This document shows positions 10,024-20,700 of a stretch of 64,000 nucleotides of DNA, piece after piece; position 1 is the stretch's first letter; every line of letters starts with the position of its first letter. The translations under genes and the position numbers were made by a program. The notes under the pieces are model-generated. The model did not search any database, was not told where the DNA came from, and saw only the letters and a list, made by a program, of their open reading frames with translations. Where the stretch lies: contig AP026164.1 of the NCBI GenBank assembly GCA_030295235.1, positions 1,364,001 to 1,428,000 on the forward strand. The letters run 5' to 3'. This DNA comes from Fistulifera solaris. Its lineage: Eukaryota > Bacillariophyta > Bacillariophyceae > Naviculales > Stauroneidaceae.

Positions 10024-12334
10024 TCATCTAGCCATACCTATTCCTTGCCAAGTTTGATCTCCCCGTGCTAACCCCGCAAACCTACCACCTAAAATAGACT
10101 CCACCACTGCTTCTGAAGACCTTAAGCGCCGCAATTCATGCAAAAGATCTGATCGCTCATAAAGTGGAAACATGTCCATTAGCTGTTCAAGGGCAGCTGA
10201 TTCTTCCTCCGCTGACATAGGAACTAGACCTGAAACTAACAAAATGCGGCGAAGAATCGAAGGGCGATCGCCTAGATCGCTCTCGTTGTTTGTGTTGTTT
10301 CCAACGTTGTCGTTAGCATGGAGCGGTCGTCGTACAACTTCAAACGAGAATGCAGGGAGTGGTAACCAGCCGGGAAAAACGCCTTCGGTGGAAAATCTAA
10401 AAAGTGCTCTTTCCCCCGCAGTATTGTTTGTCGTGTTGTTATCAGCAATCACCGTGCCGGTACCAGAGGTAGCAGTGCTGCCAGTGACTTGGTCACCCCT
10501 CCGCGGCGATTCGGATTGGCTACCAGCAAAATTATCAGCGTCTCGTGTAGGTTCTACTTGGGCGCTAGCAAGAGCGTGTGAGACATTATCAACATCGCCA
10601 ATAGCGGTGTTATCACCTTGCAGTCGGCCATTTCCGCGATGGTGGTGCCCATCCATTATGGATGCCCGACACAACGGACAGCGTGCCGCTTCCATCGACC
10701 TCGCTTTTTCAATTACTTGTCGAAGACATGGGGTGTGGTACAAATGGCCGCAACCAATCTTTTTCACATTGCCGCTTGTCATACTGCCTAGACAAATGCA
10801 GCACACGTCCCCCGTTGCCGTTGCTTTCCGAATTTCAATATCACTTGCATCGTCAAACCTCCCATTCATGTCGCGGGCAATCCTGAAAGGTCACGCCTCT
10901 CTGCAATCTTCTTCGATGCAGACGACAGGGCAGAGTGCACTTGCAAGGACAACACTCCATCCAATAGTGTAAGACTCAAACCTTTTTCGCACCATATATG
11001 AATGAAATGGGAAACGGTTACCAGATGATTGAGAAGTTGCAGTCCAAAGACAGCAGACTCAAGCACGAAAATGCGCTGCGTATGTTGCTGCCCCATCGCT
11101 GCGATGCTCGCCTCCAAGCGCTGTGTTTCCCGAATGTCGTCTTCATTAAGTTCAGCGCCCTCGACAGAGGAGCGCTGATGAATACGAAGTTGTTGTAATT
11201 CAAATTCATGAATGCGCTCGGCATGCTGCACTTCAACGACCTGCCCAACATGCATCAATATATGACAGATTACATCCAGTCCAAGTAGGAGACAATCGCA
11301 AGTGAGAAGCATGACTCGTTTCCATCCTACTTCGTGAAATAAAGCGACACAGAATGCGGCAGCGAGGCAGTCCGATATCAGGACCGAAACGAGTAAAACC
11401 AATACCCCGGGTCGCGGAGGCTGCCCCGACTGAATCGTGTGACGTGTCGTCCCATTACTTAGATGTGAAAGGCTGCGTAGAAACGACAAGAGCGTATACC
11501 AACTGAGTAAAATGATCAAGTCCAGGGTATCGGGCGCAACAACGGCTGAAATCAAGAGAAACTTGAACACAAGAAAACCCCCTAACCGTTCTCTCCCTAC
11601 AGAGGAAGCCCAGTCATTCGAATGGCGTAAATCGGAGCCAAGAAACCAGTCGGCAATGGCGCCGTGAATGAGAAAAGTCATGGCAAGAAAAAGATTGGTG
11701 ATAACAACAAGTCTAGGGGTGCTTGTCGTTATCTTGTCGATCAATTTCGTAAGGTTTTCAGAACTTGACTCGAAAAGAATGGATCCAGCACGCATTTCAA
11801 AAAAAGATTTGTAGGTCGAAATAAATCCGTCCGGTCGAATGCTAGATCTTTTTCCATCATGATTCGAAACACGGCTATCCGGGCGAAGCAGCCACCTCAA
11901 CAAGGGAAACTTTTCCTTTTCAACGGTTCCTCATCTTCTTCCGGTATTTCATCTGACAACTTCTCAAAAGGTACGCCCAGTCCAATGAAAGTAGCAACTC
12001 GGTTCCAATGGAAACTAATGTCGTGGAGTTCGGGAATAGTATCACTTTTTCGGTCGCTGTTACGGGCGGCTAACGAGACAGGAGGATCTGCGTACATACT
12101 CAAGTCGCCGCCTAATTTCACCGGAGAATATGCTTGCGCTGTAATGATTGCCAAGCTCGCCAAGATAATTGAAATAATGTAATAAAGGCGAGAGACTGTC
12201 AACACAGCTTCCGCGTTGGATTGTGTTCGTAGAAACAAAGGTTGAGCCGGATTTCCGAGCGCCGGTGGTGCTCGGGCTTCCTCGGGTTGCCCTGCTCGCC
12301 TCCGTCGTAGCCCTATTCCCGCGTCGTCCGCCAT
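10024..12334 (-). CDS. AMFR: gp78/AMFR-type ER membrane RING-CUE ubiquitin ligase (two frame breaks)
   Basis: ER-associated degradation E3 ligase. From the ATG at 12334: a TM helix (YYIISIILASLAIITAQAY), then a multi-TM region (NLFLAMTFLIHGAIADWF ... FLVFKFLLISAVV ... DLIILLSWYTLL ... VLLVSVLISDCLAAAFCVAL ... LLTCDCLLLGLDVICHIL). Next come a C3H2C3-like RING finger (CCICLGSM ... CGHLYHTPC ... CPLCRASI), a gp78-type segment GWLPLPAFSFEVV, and a CUE domain (LEQLMDMFPLYERSDLLHELR). The gene is split by two single-base breaks. One is in the T4 run 11917-11920. The other is in the AAA run 10886-10888; adding one base there gives RRDLFRIARDMNGRF, which parallels the linker before the gp78 RING. With both corrected the product is 770 aa. 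Neither break has convincing splice sites. Confidence 0.83.
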
Positions 12335-12907
12335 TTCTCTCTTTATGGTCGACTTTACTCGTCTCTGCTCATGCGGCTTGGATAAGACTAGCGATGATCA
12401 CCCGCAATAGCGAATAGGAGCGGTAAGGATAAAAATGGTACGATGAAAACTGCATGCGAAATGCGAGGTGTCCCACCTAAACCTAAAGGTCGCCTACTTT
12501 TCATTTGATACTGAAATGGGTCAGAGAACGCGGTTCTAGTCGAAGACCTCCCCAATTTTCCCGGTACTCAACCATACCAACTTGTACACTCGCGTCTCGT
12601 TTTTGTCCAACGAACAAAGGAACTTCGGAAAGCTACCAGTGCGACAATTTGCACAACACCACTTTTGCTGTCGATTGTTTTCTGTTGCATTCGATGTAAT
12701 GTTTCACTACTTCGATCAATACAACTTGTATCTGAAGTTACTCGTAGTTTTCAACTTAGCAGTGAGCTTTTACAAAGAAACGTTGTAATCGCGTCAGAGA
12801 TTTCCATTACACCGTCAATAGAAGCGAAAGTGAGATCGAATTATCATCGACCGACGGCTTCGGTTCTACAGTAACCTCCTTTCCTTCATACATCAACTCC
12901 TTCAACA
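12335..12907. other. Divergent intergenic region
   Basis: 573 bp between the start of the AMFR-like gene and the start of the small gene at 12908. No gene was recognised; it presumably holds both promoters. Confidence 0.45.
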
Positions 12908-13382
12908 ATGCAAAACCATTTAAATCATCCTTATACATCTGAAGCTTTTTTGGCGCAAGAGACCGCATCCGAGTCGGGTCGATGATTGCGACAGCGATGA
13001 TTCGTCCACCACCGGAAGCCCATGGCGGGCGATGAAACGACTTCGAGTAGGAGCAGGACCATCCCGTGAGGACTATCCAGAACCAGAACCTATGAGCCCA
13101 GAAATTGAACGCGTTGTCAGTCAAACGGAAAGCCACACTGAATCAGCGGCGTCCAAGGACGAAGATTACGCCAATTTTAACAAACTACTCGGTGCTCTGC
13201 ATCTCGAACGAATGAATCGTGATAGAGTGCGATCAACCTCCACTCGACCTGTCGCTGGTACTCCTGTCAAGCAGTCGAATGCGCATGTAAGCAAGGATGA
13301 TAGGATTATGATGACAACACCTGAAAAAGGGCGAATACGACGTACACAAACCAAACTAAAGACAAACTCGAAGCTGGCGTAG
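12908..13382 (+). CDS. Small unknown protein with SPWRAMKR motif (one frame break)
   Basis: The ATG at 12908 opens a frame reading MQNHLNHPYTSEAF...ETASES, which stops unless one G is removed from the GGG at 12976-12978. With that change it continues DDCDSDDSSTTGSPWRAMKR and joins the open frame that reaches the stop at 13382, giving 157 aa. Without it, the ORF can only start at the ATG at 13032 (116 aa). The protein is hydrophilic, with an acidic Ser-rich N-terminus, an SPWRAMKRLRV block, and a short helix-like segment NFNKLLGALHLERMNRDRV. No domain was recognised and no function is assigned. The composition suggests a nuclear or regulatory protein (inference). Confidence 0.6.
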
Positions 13383-13779
13383 TGTAGTCGAGCGTGTTGA
13401 AATGAGTGTAGCCCCTTTCAGCGAATTGCTGATTTGCTTCAAAATACAGCAGTCGCTCTAAAGAAAGAACGTTCTTAATTGTAATTGTATTCTGTTGTTT
13501 TGATCGCATTTAAAACGAATTCTTCGTGCGTCGACTTTACATAATACATAATTTGTCATGACAAACAGAAATAGTTTATGTTACGGACTAGCTAAGCACC
13601 GTTTCCATAACTATTTAGTGGAAAGGAAAGATTTATATTCCATATGCATACTGCGGTGCAACGGAATATTCTTTATGCTCGTGCTGCTTCCTGCGAGGTA
13701 AAAGGAGAAAATAAGTTGTAAGTAAGCTTGTCGACCGAAGTTTCCGCGCTACTTCCGCCCATGTTAAAACGTATCATTT

Positions 13780-14110
13780 TCAACTATTGAATTTAAAGCA
13801 AAGTGTATTGCGAATCGTAACAGAGCCTATTTCCGTCTGAAACAAGAAAGTTCGCTTTCATGAACGGAGCGTAGTTCTATTCACTGCTACTACCTCAACT
13901 CACCATTTTGCGTCTCCAATTCTCCGCATCCGGATCAAAGATAAAGTTGTGTTCATTCGTGAACATAATATCAAATACAAACATGAAGGTTATCAACAGC
14001 ACGGCCGTCAACCATTGCAACCATCCCGTTGTTCCTTGCGAGTACGAGGCGAACGCAAAGAACGTCAATAAGAGGATCAACATCACTTGCAGCTTTTGAC
14101 GGAGAATCAT
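13780..14110 (-). CDS. Small two-TM membrane protein, two exons
   Basis: Exon 1 is 14110-13904 (69 codons), followed by a donor GTGAGT at 13903. The acceptor TTGTTTCAG ends at 13837, and exon 2 is 13836-13780 ending in TGA. The spliced product is 87 aa with two hydrophobic helices (VMLILLLTFFAFASY and WLTAVLLITFMFVFDIMF), then NEHNFIFDPDAENWRRKM and a short C-terminal tail. Unspliced, the frame ends two codons after the donor. No family was recognised. Size and two-helix topology recall small ER membrane subunits, but that is only a guess. Confidence 0.5.
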
Positions 14111-15100
14111 TGTTATTTCGTTACTTATTTCAAAGAGTAATAGAACAAGTCAAAAGGTTTGTAGGGGTCGTTATTGTCTTCGGCCTTCTCTCCTTTTCCA
14201 ACAGACAGACAAACGCAGCGCGGCCAAAACAAAAAAAGGTGCATTGCGTATCGAGTGCAAAGCGAGCAACAAAAAAAAGCGAGCGAACATGGACTGGCTC
14301 GCGTGACGAGTATAAATTTTACTTAGGAATAGTACTACTACGTAGTACCTGGAATCTCGAATGAATCGGAGACATTTTGTTGTACAGTACTGCACATCCA
14401 ATGCTGTCCCGAATCCATTTCATTCCCGAGCAACATGTGGAGGACGCCAAAGAGGGAAGAGGAGGCGAGCCCGCGACGTCGTCGTCGCGTACCTGGTACC
14501 AAGGGGTAATATCACAACAACAACAAAAATTGTTTTCGTCGTTTTTTGCGAAGCGTTTAGATCTGTTATTGTTATGGCTTAAAATACGATCTTTTAAATA
14601 TTCCACTTTGTCTAAGCATAAGCAGGAAGGAAAGCTAATCACCCGCTTCTCTTGTTTACGGTGTCATTTTGCGGACGCATTTGAGTCGTATCTTGCCTAG
14701 GCATCTGAAAGTTGAAGAACTTACTACGCAAGTTGCTGGCTTTTGGTGAGTTATTCCTGACGTGTCGCAAATTGGTTAGTTTTCCTTTCACTTTCGCAAT
14801 AGAAGCAAGAAGAATTTTTGTGAAATTATATCTTGCTTCCGCACTCGGAATCTAAACGAGAAAAGACATCACACTTCGTCTTGTCGCATGTCATTTTTCA
14901 CGACTTATTAATCTAATCTTTGCTTCCGCACCTGCAATTGTAAAGGGAACGCATTTGAAGGTCGTTGCTAATTCGTTCGTTTCTTGTACTAATATCTTGT
15001 GTTGAAAAATTTCAAGATTGTCTCTTGAGTGTCACCTTGCATTGCCAAAGGGAAAGGAAGGAGTCCGTCTCGCTAACGATTGGATACTTTCCAGCTTAAG
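14111..15100. other. Divergent intergenic region upstream of STT3
   Basis: About 1 kb with no recognised gene. It includes a GTAC-rich patch (tagtactactacgtagtacc near 14331-14350, and tacctggtacc near 14490-14500). Confidence 0.45.
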
Positions 15101-18100
15101 ATGTCCATAAAGAGTAATTCCGCGGCTACTGGATCGGAAAAGGCCGCTGCCAAACCAGCAGCGGCTTCCAACACAACCAGCATTCAAGATAGTCTGCTGC
15201 AGTGGGCTTGGATTGGAGCATACTCCTATGCAGCTTTTATTGTTCTGAGGGCCGCTTATACCATACGTTTAGGAGCAATTGAATCATACGGGATTGTGAT
15301 TCACGAATTTGACCCTCAGTTTAATTACAGATGCGCCGAGGTAAGTCGCAGCTTATCCATATTCCAATTTGATGCTTATAATGGCGATGTCGACGATCTA
15401 TCGTGATCTCGTTGCCTGGAGCCCGACTTATCGCTTTTCGTGTGCGCATAGGTGCCTGTGTTGGTTTTTCGGGTTGTATCCGCTTGAAATTCAGTTCGTG
15501 ATTTCTCACCCTTTCCTATTTAGTATCTTTATGAGAACGGTGCACAGCGCTTCTTCAAATGGTTTGATCATACGGTGTGGTATCCGCTTGGGCGACCTGT
15601 AGGGACCACGACCTATCCTGGAATGCAATTCACGGCTGTTTGGATCAAAAACCATGTAGCAAAAGCCATGCCTCTATATGACATTTGTGTTTACATTCCT
15701 GTTTGGTTTGGAGTGATTGCTACTCTTGTCACCGGTATGATTGCGTACGAGGCCTCTTTGCCGGTAAACTCCTCAAAAAGTGCTGTCGACTTTCTTTTTG
15801 ATTTAATTACCGGAACGAAGTCACCGCCTAAAGTTCCGGCGAATGCAAGTTGGGCCCCGTCTTCTCCCGCTCTGGAGTGCGCCGTCTTTACCATGGCGAT
15901 GATGTCCATTCTGCCAGCACACCTCATGAGAAGTATGGGTGGTGGCTTTGATAATGAATCCGTGGCAATGACGGCGATGGTCAGTACCTTTTATTTTTGG
16001 ATGAGGAGTTTGCGAGCTAACGATTCTAGATCCCATTGGTTTGGCATTGCAACGGCTGTCGCCTATTTTTACATGGTTGCGACCTGGGGAGGCTACGTGT
16101 TTGTTTTAAATATGATTGGTGTTCACGCTGCAGCGTTGGTTTTCAGTGGACGATTTGACGACAAAGTATACATGGCATACACTTTGTTTTACAGCATTGG
16201 AACTTTTCTCGCCATGCAGGTACCCGTAGTTGGATGGACACCACTCAAGTCTCTTGAGCAGCTTGGACCTCTTGCCATCTTTGGCCTCTATCAAGTTCTT
16301 TTCGTTGCAGATCGTTTGGCTGCTGCAAAGAACTTAAATCAGTTTCAAAAAAACGTGTTCCGTGCAAAATTGGTATGCGCGAGCGCGACCGTGGCAGTAG
16401 CGTTGGCCTTAGCTTTAGCGCCCTCGGGTTACTTTGGTCCTCTCAGTTCTCGTGTTCGAGGTTTATTTGTTAAGCACACCAAGACGGGAAATCCACTGGT
16501 AGATTCAGTAGCAGAGCATCAGCAGGTTCGTCCCACTTCGCCATTCGGCATCGCAACCATGCTTAGCTTGTGCTCACTCGTTTCCCTTTCCTGCTACAGG
16601 CATCGGCAAGTGAAACTCAAGCAAGATAAGTCACGGTAATCTTTCGTTTCACTCATATTTGTTCGCTTTCCTTTCGCAGAGTCGTGCTTACTTCCAGTAT
16701 CTACATCACGTATGTACCTTTGCGCCCATCGGCTATCTATTCGTTGCCGCTGTTGGATTGTCCGATTCTAGCTCTTTCTTGATTGTATGGGGAACCGCAG
16801 CTTATTTTTTCAGTCACAAAATGGTGCGATTGATCTTGTTGACTGCCCCTATCGGATCGACCTTGGGCGGAATCGCTGCAGGAAGAATCTTTGCTTGGTG
16901 TCTCAGGCAATGGTGGGACGATCAACCCACCGGGAGCACGAAAAATGACCAGCAAGAAGAAGAAATCAATGCGAAAATAGGGAAAAGGAAAAAAGTCCAA
17001 AAAAGCTGGAGCCACGGCTAGCTCCGGTAGTAGCTTTGATGGTATTCTGTCATTGCAACAAGCTTTCCACTCCGCAATAAAGACAAAAGAAGGCACGGTT
17101 GCTTTGCGCACTGTATCAGCTGTTGTGCTTATTCTGGGTTTCATGATCGGCAGCAGCTTCACTAGATACTGTTGGCTGTTGAGATGGGATCTTTCCAGTC
17201 CAAGCATTATTGCAAAAGTGAGGACACGCGATGGCAATATTATCACAGTTGATGATTATCGCGAAGCATATTGGTGGCTTCGCGACAATACACCCGAGGA
17301 CGCTCGAGTGATGGCGTGGTGGGACTATGGTTATCAAATTTCAGCCATTGCAAATCGGACTACAATTGCCGATGGCAATACATGGAATCACGAGCATATC
17401 GCACTTCTTGGAAAAACATTGACAACCGATCTCGATGAGGGTTGGAGTATTGCACGTCACCTTGCTGATTACCTTCTATTATGGGGGAGGCGGTGGTGGC
17501 GATGACTTGGCAAAAAGCCCACACCTGGCTCGAATTGCTAATTCTGTTTACCGTGATCATTGTCCTGACGACCCAACCTGTCGTGTCTTCGGTTTTCTCG
17601 ATCGCGAGGGGGACTCCGTCAGCCATGATGGGTCGCAGTTTGCTTTATCGACTTCATAGCCACAAACTGAAGCCGGGTGTCGAAGCACCTGCTGATAAGT
17701 TCGAGGAAGTGTATCGATCAAAGTATGGAAAGGTTCGTATTTATAAAATATTAGGAGTCGATGAAGAGTCCAAAAAATGGGTCAGAGAAAACTACCAGTG
17801 CGATGCCCCTGGCTCATGGTTTTGTCCCGGTCAGTATCCTCCGGGGTTGAGCGAGATTCTGTCAAAAAGAAAGACTTTTCTCAGCTCGAAGACTTCAATA
17901 AGCGCCGACAGTCGGGCGATGACGATGAATACACTAAGAAATATTTTGAGGACCTTCATGACCCAAACAAAGCTAAGCAAAAAGTTTTGGAGAAAGAAAG
18001 AAGAATGAAGTTTGAGGCTGCTGCAGCAATGAAAGATGGATCTAGCCGTAGCCCCGCAGAAGAAGCCGATTATCAAGAACTGATTAAGAAGGTGTACAAC

Positions 18101-18385
18101 ACTTGGGATGATACGGATGACACTACCCGCATGTGGCAATTGATCAGTTCGAACAATGTCGTTGAACTCAAGGCTTGGTTGGACGTTGAACCACACAAAG
18201 CATTTATTCGGAGCAAAGATGGTCGAGGACCCATGTTCTGGGCTTTTGAACAAAGAAACGAGGAAATTACTAAACTCTTGATGAAGGCAGGGGTACCACA
18301 TACGGATCGCGACTCGCTAGGAATGACACCTGGCGAGTTGCTGGAGGGAGAAACCGACGCGTGGTCAATAATCGTCATTACGTAG
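15101..18385 (+). CDS. STT3: Oligosaccharyltransferase catalytic subunit STT3 with ankyrin-like C-terminal extension (four frame breaks)
   Basis: Transfers the lipid-linked glycan to Asn in the ER lumen. Exon 1 is 15101-15340; intron 1 is 15341-15523 (GTAAGT...TTTAG); exon 2 is 15524-16525; intron 2 is 16526-16679 (GTTCGT...CGCAG); exon 3 is 16680-18385. Motifs: HEFDPQFNYR (first acidic motif), FDHTVWYPLGRPVGTTTYPG, SVAEHQ at the exon 2 end (SVSE-like loop motif), and the catalytic signature WWDYGYQIS with NTWNHEHIA. Single-base frame breaks fall at A-runs within 16983-17004 (one extra), G5 at 17483-17487 (one extra), G5 at 17608-17612 (one extra) and A5 at 17864-17868 (one missing). Each correction restores STT3 sequence, for example DYLLLWGG, REGTPSAMMGRSLLY and KKDFSQLEDFN. 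Corrected length is 981 aa, longer than usual, because after QLEDFN comes a charged linker and ankyrin-like sequence (MWQLISSNNVVELKAWL ... DGRGPMFWAFEQRNEEITKL). Confidence 0.88.
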
Positions 18386-18446
18386 GAAAAGTTACCACAT
18401 TTTCTAGTATGATATTTTGTTCTGGTCGGTCTGGAACGACCATACT

Positions 18447-20700
18447 TTACCAAATATCCACTCTGGTCTCGTTTTCGCGATACATAGGCGAGCCAGGGCC
18501 AGCCGAGAAAGCATCATGGAAATCCGACATATTCTGCAGTGGTCCATTGCACCGCAATTCGTTAGGTCCATGGGGATCCAATGTCAATAGTTGAAGAGAT
18601 CGCTCCTCAGTTATATTCTGTCTCCAGCACTGAGCCCAGGCAAGGAAGAACCGTTGAACTGGGGTAAATCCATCAATCTGAGAAGAAGGCTCAAAATCTG
18701 GTTGGGACTTCAAGGCTCGAAGTGCAAGACGAAGCCCACCAAGATCGGCTATATTCTCACCGCTCGTCAATTTGCCCTGGACAGGCTTTCCATGAACGTG
18801 AAACTCACTCGCTTGGTCGACCATTACTTTGACTCTCTTCTCGTACTCAGCACCATCTTCCTCAGTCCACCAATCGAGCAACTCGCCTTCAAAATTATAT
18901 TTACGACCCTTATCATCGAAAGCGTGGGTCATTTCGTGCCCAACAACTGCACCCATGGCCCCGAAATTGATGCTGTCGTCAGCGTTGCTATCGAAAAAGG
19001 AGGCTGCAGGATTGCGGCCGGGAAAACAATCTCGTTCAAGGATGGGTGATAATCTGCAATAAATTAAAACGATTAGTTAGACTAGATAAATCTTCTCCCC
19101 GTATTCGATTCAATCATTACTCACAAGCATTCACAGTTTGGGGTGTCATGAACTACGAGAATAAGAAGGAATGCGAGTGAGGAACGGTGTCAATACATGT
19201 CGAGAGCTACCAAAGCAAAACTTACCCATTTTTCTCTATCCGTCGGAGCATTTATCTCATCAACTTCTCGGGCGTGTTCAAAGGCACGAGATTGGAAAAT
19301 CATTGTCATCAAATCATCGCGTTCAGTGATTTTCAGTTTTGTGTAATCAATCCATTTATTCGGGTACCCTATTTTCACGTGAAAACGAGACATTTTCTTC
19401 AAAGCCTGCTCTCTCGTCGTTGCCGATTTCATCCATTCGACTTCATTGAGGCGTGCTTCTAGCGCTTGGCGAACGGCTTCAACGATTTTCAGAGCCTGGA
19501 TCTTACTGCTTTCATCAAAATATCGCTTACAGTATATCTGCCCCAAAGCCTCGCCCAAAGCCTTTTCTGTAAACGCCATGGCTCTTTTCCAGCGGGGCTT
19601 CATTTCTTGCGTCCCGGACAGAGTCTTTTCAAAAAGTTGAAATTCTCCTGAACGAACGTCGAGCTTAAGTAGGGGGCACAAGACGTAATCGTATGCCACT
19701 TGAGGTACGACTCAACAATTTCAGGACTGGTTGTCACCGCCAAATCACCAACACAAAGAAGTGCCGCAACGTTTCGAACGTTAATACTACCCAGACCAGC
19801 TGCTGGCTTACCGGTAGATCCTTCCAGATACGAGCCAAAATCGAGCACCATGCCCCCAGCTTTCTCTTGTGCACCTTCCGTGAGTTGGGTGATGGTCATT
19901 TTGTTGTAGGTAGCGTCCGGATCGCGATTCTCCGTGCGTGTCATGTGTGCATGAGCGATCTTTCGTTCCAACTCCGCCACGAGTTCCGCTGCGTGAAGCG
20001 AGGCTTCGGTTGAATCGGTAGCAGACGGGTCCTCGAGTAGCGTCAACATGAGAGCAATATGCTTTTGGTAGGCATCCCGCTTGTCTTGCTTGTCTTCATC
20101 AAAGTAATAATCCCGATCGGGCAAACCCAATCCACCTTGACTCAAATTGCATAACGTGTGACTAGCATTTTTAGCGTCGGGACTTGCACTTGTGTTAAAG
20201 AAAGGATAAATTCCGTACTTTGCCGGAAAGATACCCAACAACTTCGAGTATGCGGCAATGTCGCCGTTTCGCAGCGCAGCTACCGCGGCTTGAATCATCT
20301 GCATCGCCGGCTCCAGCGGTTGTACTCCTAAGGCTTCAATTTTTGCTTCATCCATGGCAGCTGTGTAAAAGACAGATAACTTTCTTGCATTCTCATCGTC
20401 ATGTCGTTCCTTTTGCTTTAAATCTTGAAGAAGATCTTTGCAACGTTCTTGTGAAGTGGTGTGCAATGCTAGGAAAGTATTCCATGCCGGATATTCTGGT
20501 GGAATGGGATTCTTCTCCATCCAGCCGCCATTGGCGTAGCGATAGAAGTTGACCGTCGGATCGACCGATAGATCCATGTTACTCCGCGACAATCCTTTGC
20601 CGGTCTCACAGACGCCGCAAAAAAGAGCGAAATCTCCCGTAGTAGACCAGGGATTGTTGCAGCAAGGGCATTTCAAGGGGTGCTCGGTACTCAAGGACAT
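18447..20700 (-). CDS. M13 (neprilysin-family) metallopeptidase, three exons including a 28-nt exon (two frame breaks)
   Basis: Exon 1 is 20700-19226, intron A 19225-19153 (GTAAGT...CGTAG), micro-exon 19152-19125, intron B 19124-19054 (GTGAGT...TGCAG), exon 3 19053-18447. Zinc motif VGHEMTHAFDD and second-site motif GENIADLGG are both present. The small exon supplies FMTPQTVNA, and the next exon continues YYHPSLNEIVFPAAILQPPF, all standard M13 blocks. Missing single bases lie in A5 at 19632-19636 (restores NFFEKTLSGT) and A5 at 18994-18998 (restores QPPFFDSN). Corrected length is 703 aa. The N-terminus has no signal peptide or TM anchor. Instead a CPCC...CGVC zinc-ribbon-like segment (residues about 11-36) precedes the usual DPTVNFYRYANGGW start, suggesting a soluble intracellular form. 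It converges on STT3 with 61 bp between stops. Confidence 0.88.
19125..19152 (-). other. 28-nt micro-exon of the M13 peptidase
   Basis: Bounded by TTCTCGTAG on the acceptor side and GTGAGTAATG on the donor side. It encodes FMTPQTVNA plus one base of Tyr. Removing it would delete the conserved MTPQTVNAYY block just before the substrate-binding region. Confidence 0.85.

Noticed and set aside
10866-10886. A 12-nt intron GTGACCTTTCAG joining the two AMFR ORFs
   Set aside because: Far too short to be spliced, and the resulting phase does not match the RING frame.
10172-10972. Long plus-strand ORF (266 codons) opposite the RING ligase
   Set aside because: It is antisense to a gene with clear RING and CUE domains, has low-complexity composition and no recognisable domain.
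16983-17868. Programmed ribosomal frameshifting in STT3
   Set aside because: Four shifts in both directions at plain mononucleotide runs, without slippery-site or pseudoknot structure recognisable by eye. The same pattern occurs in many unrelated genes.
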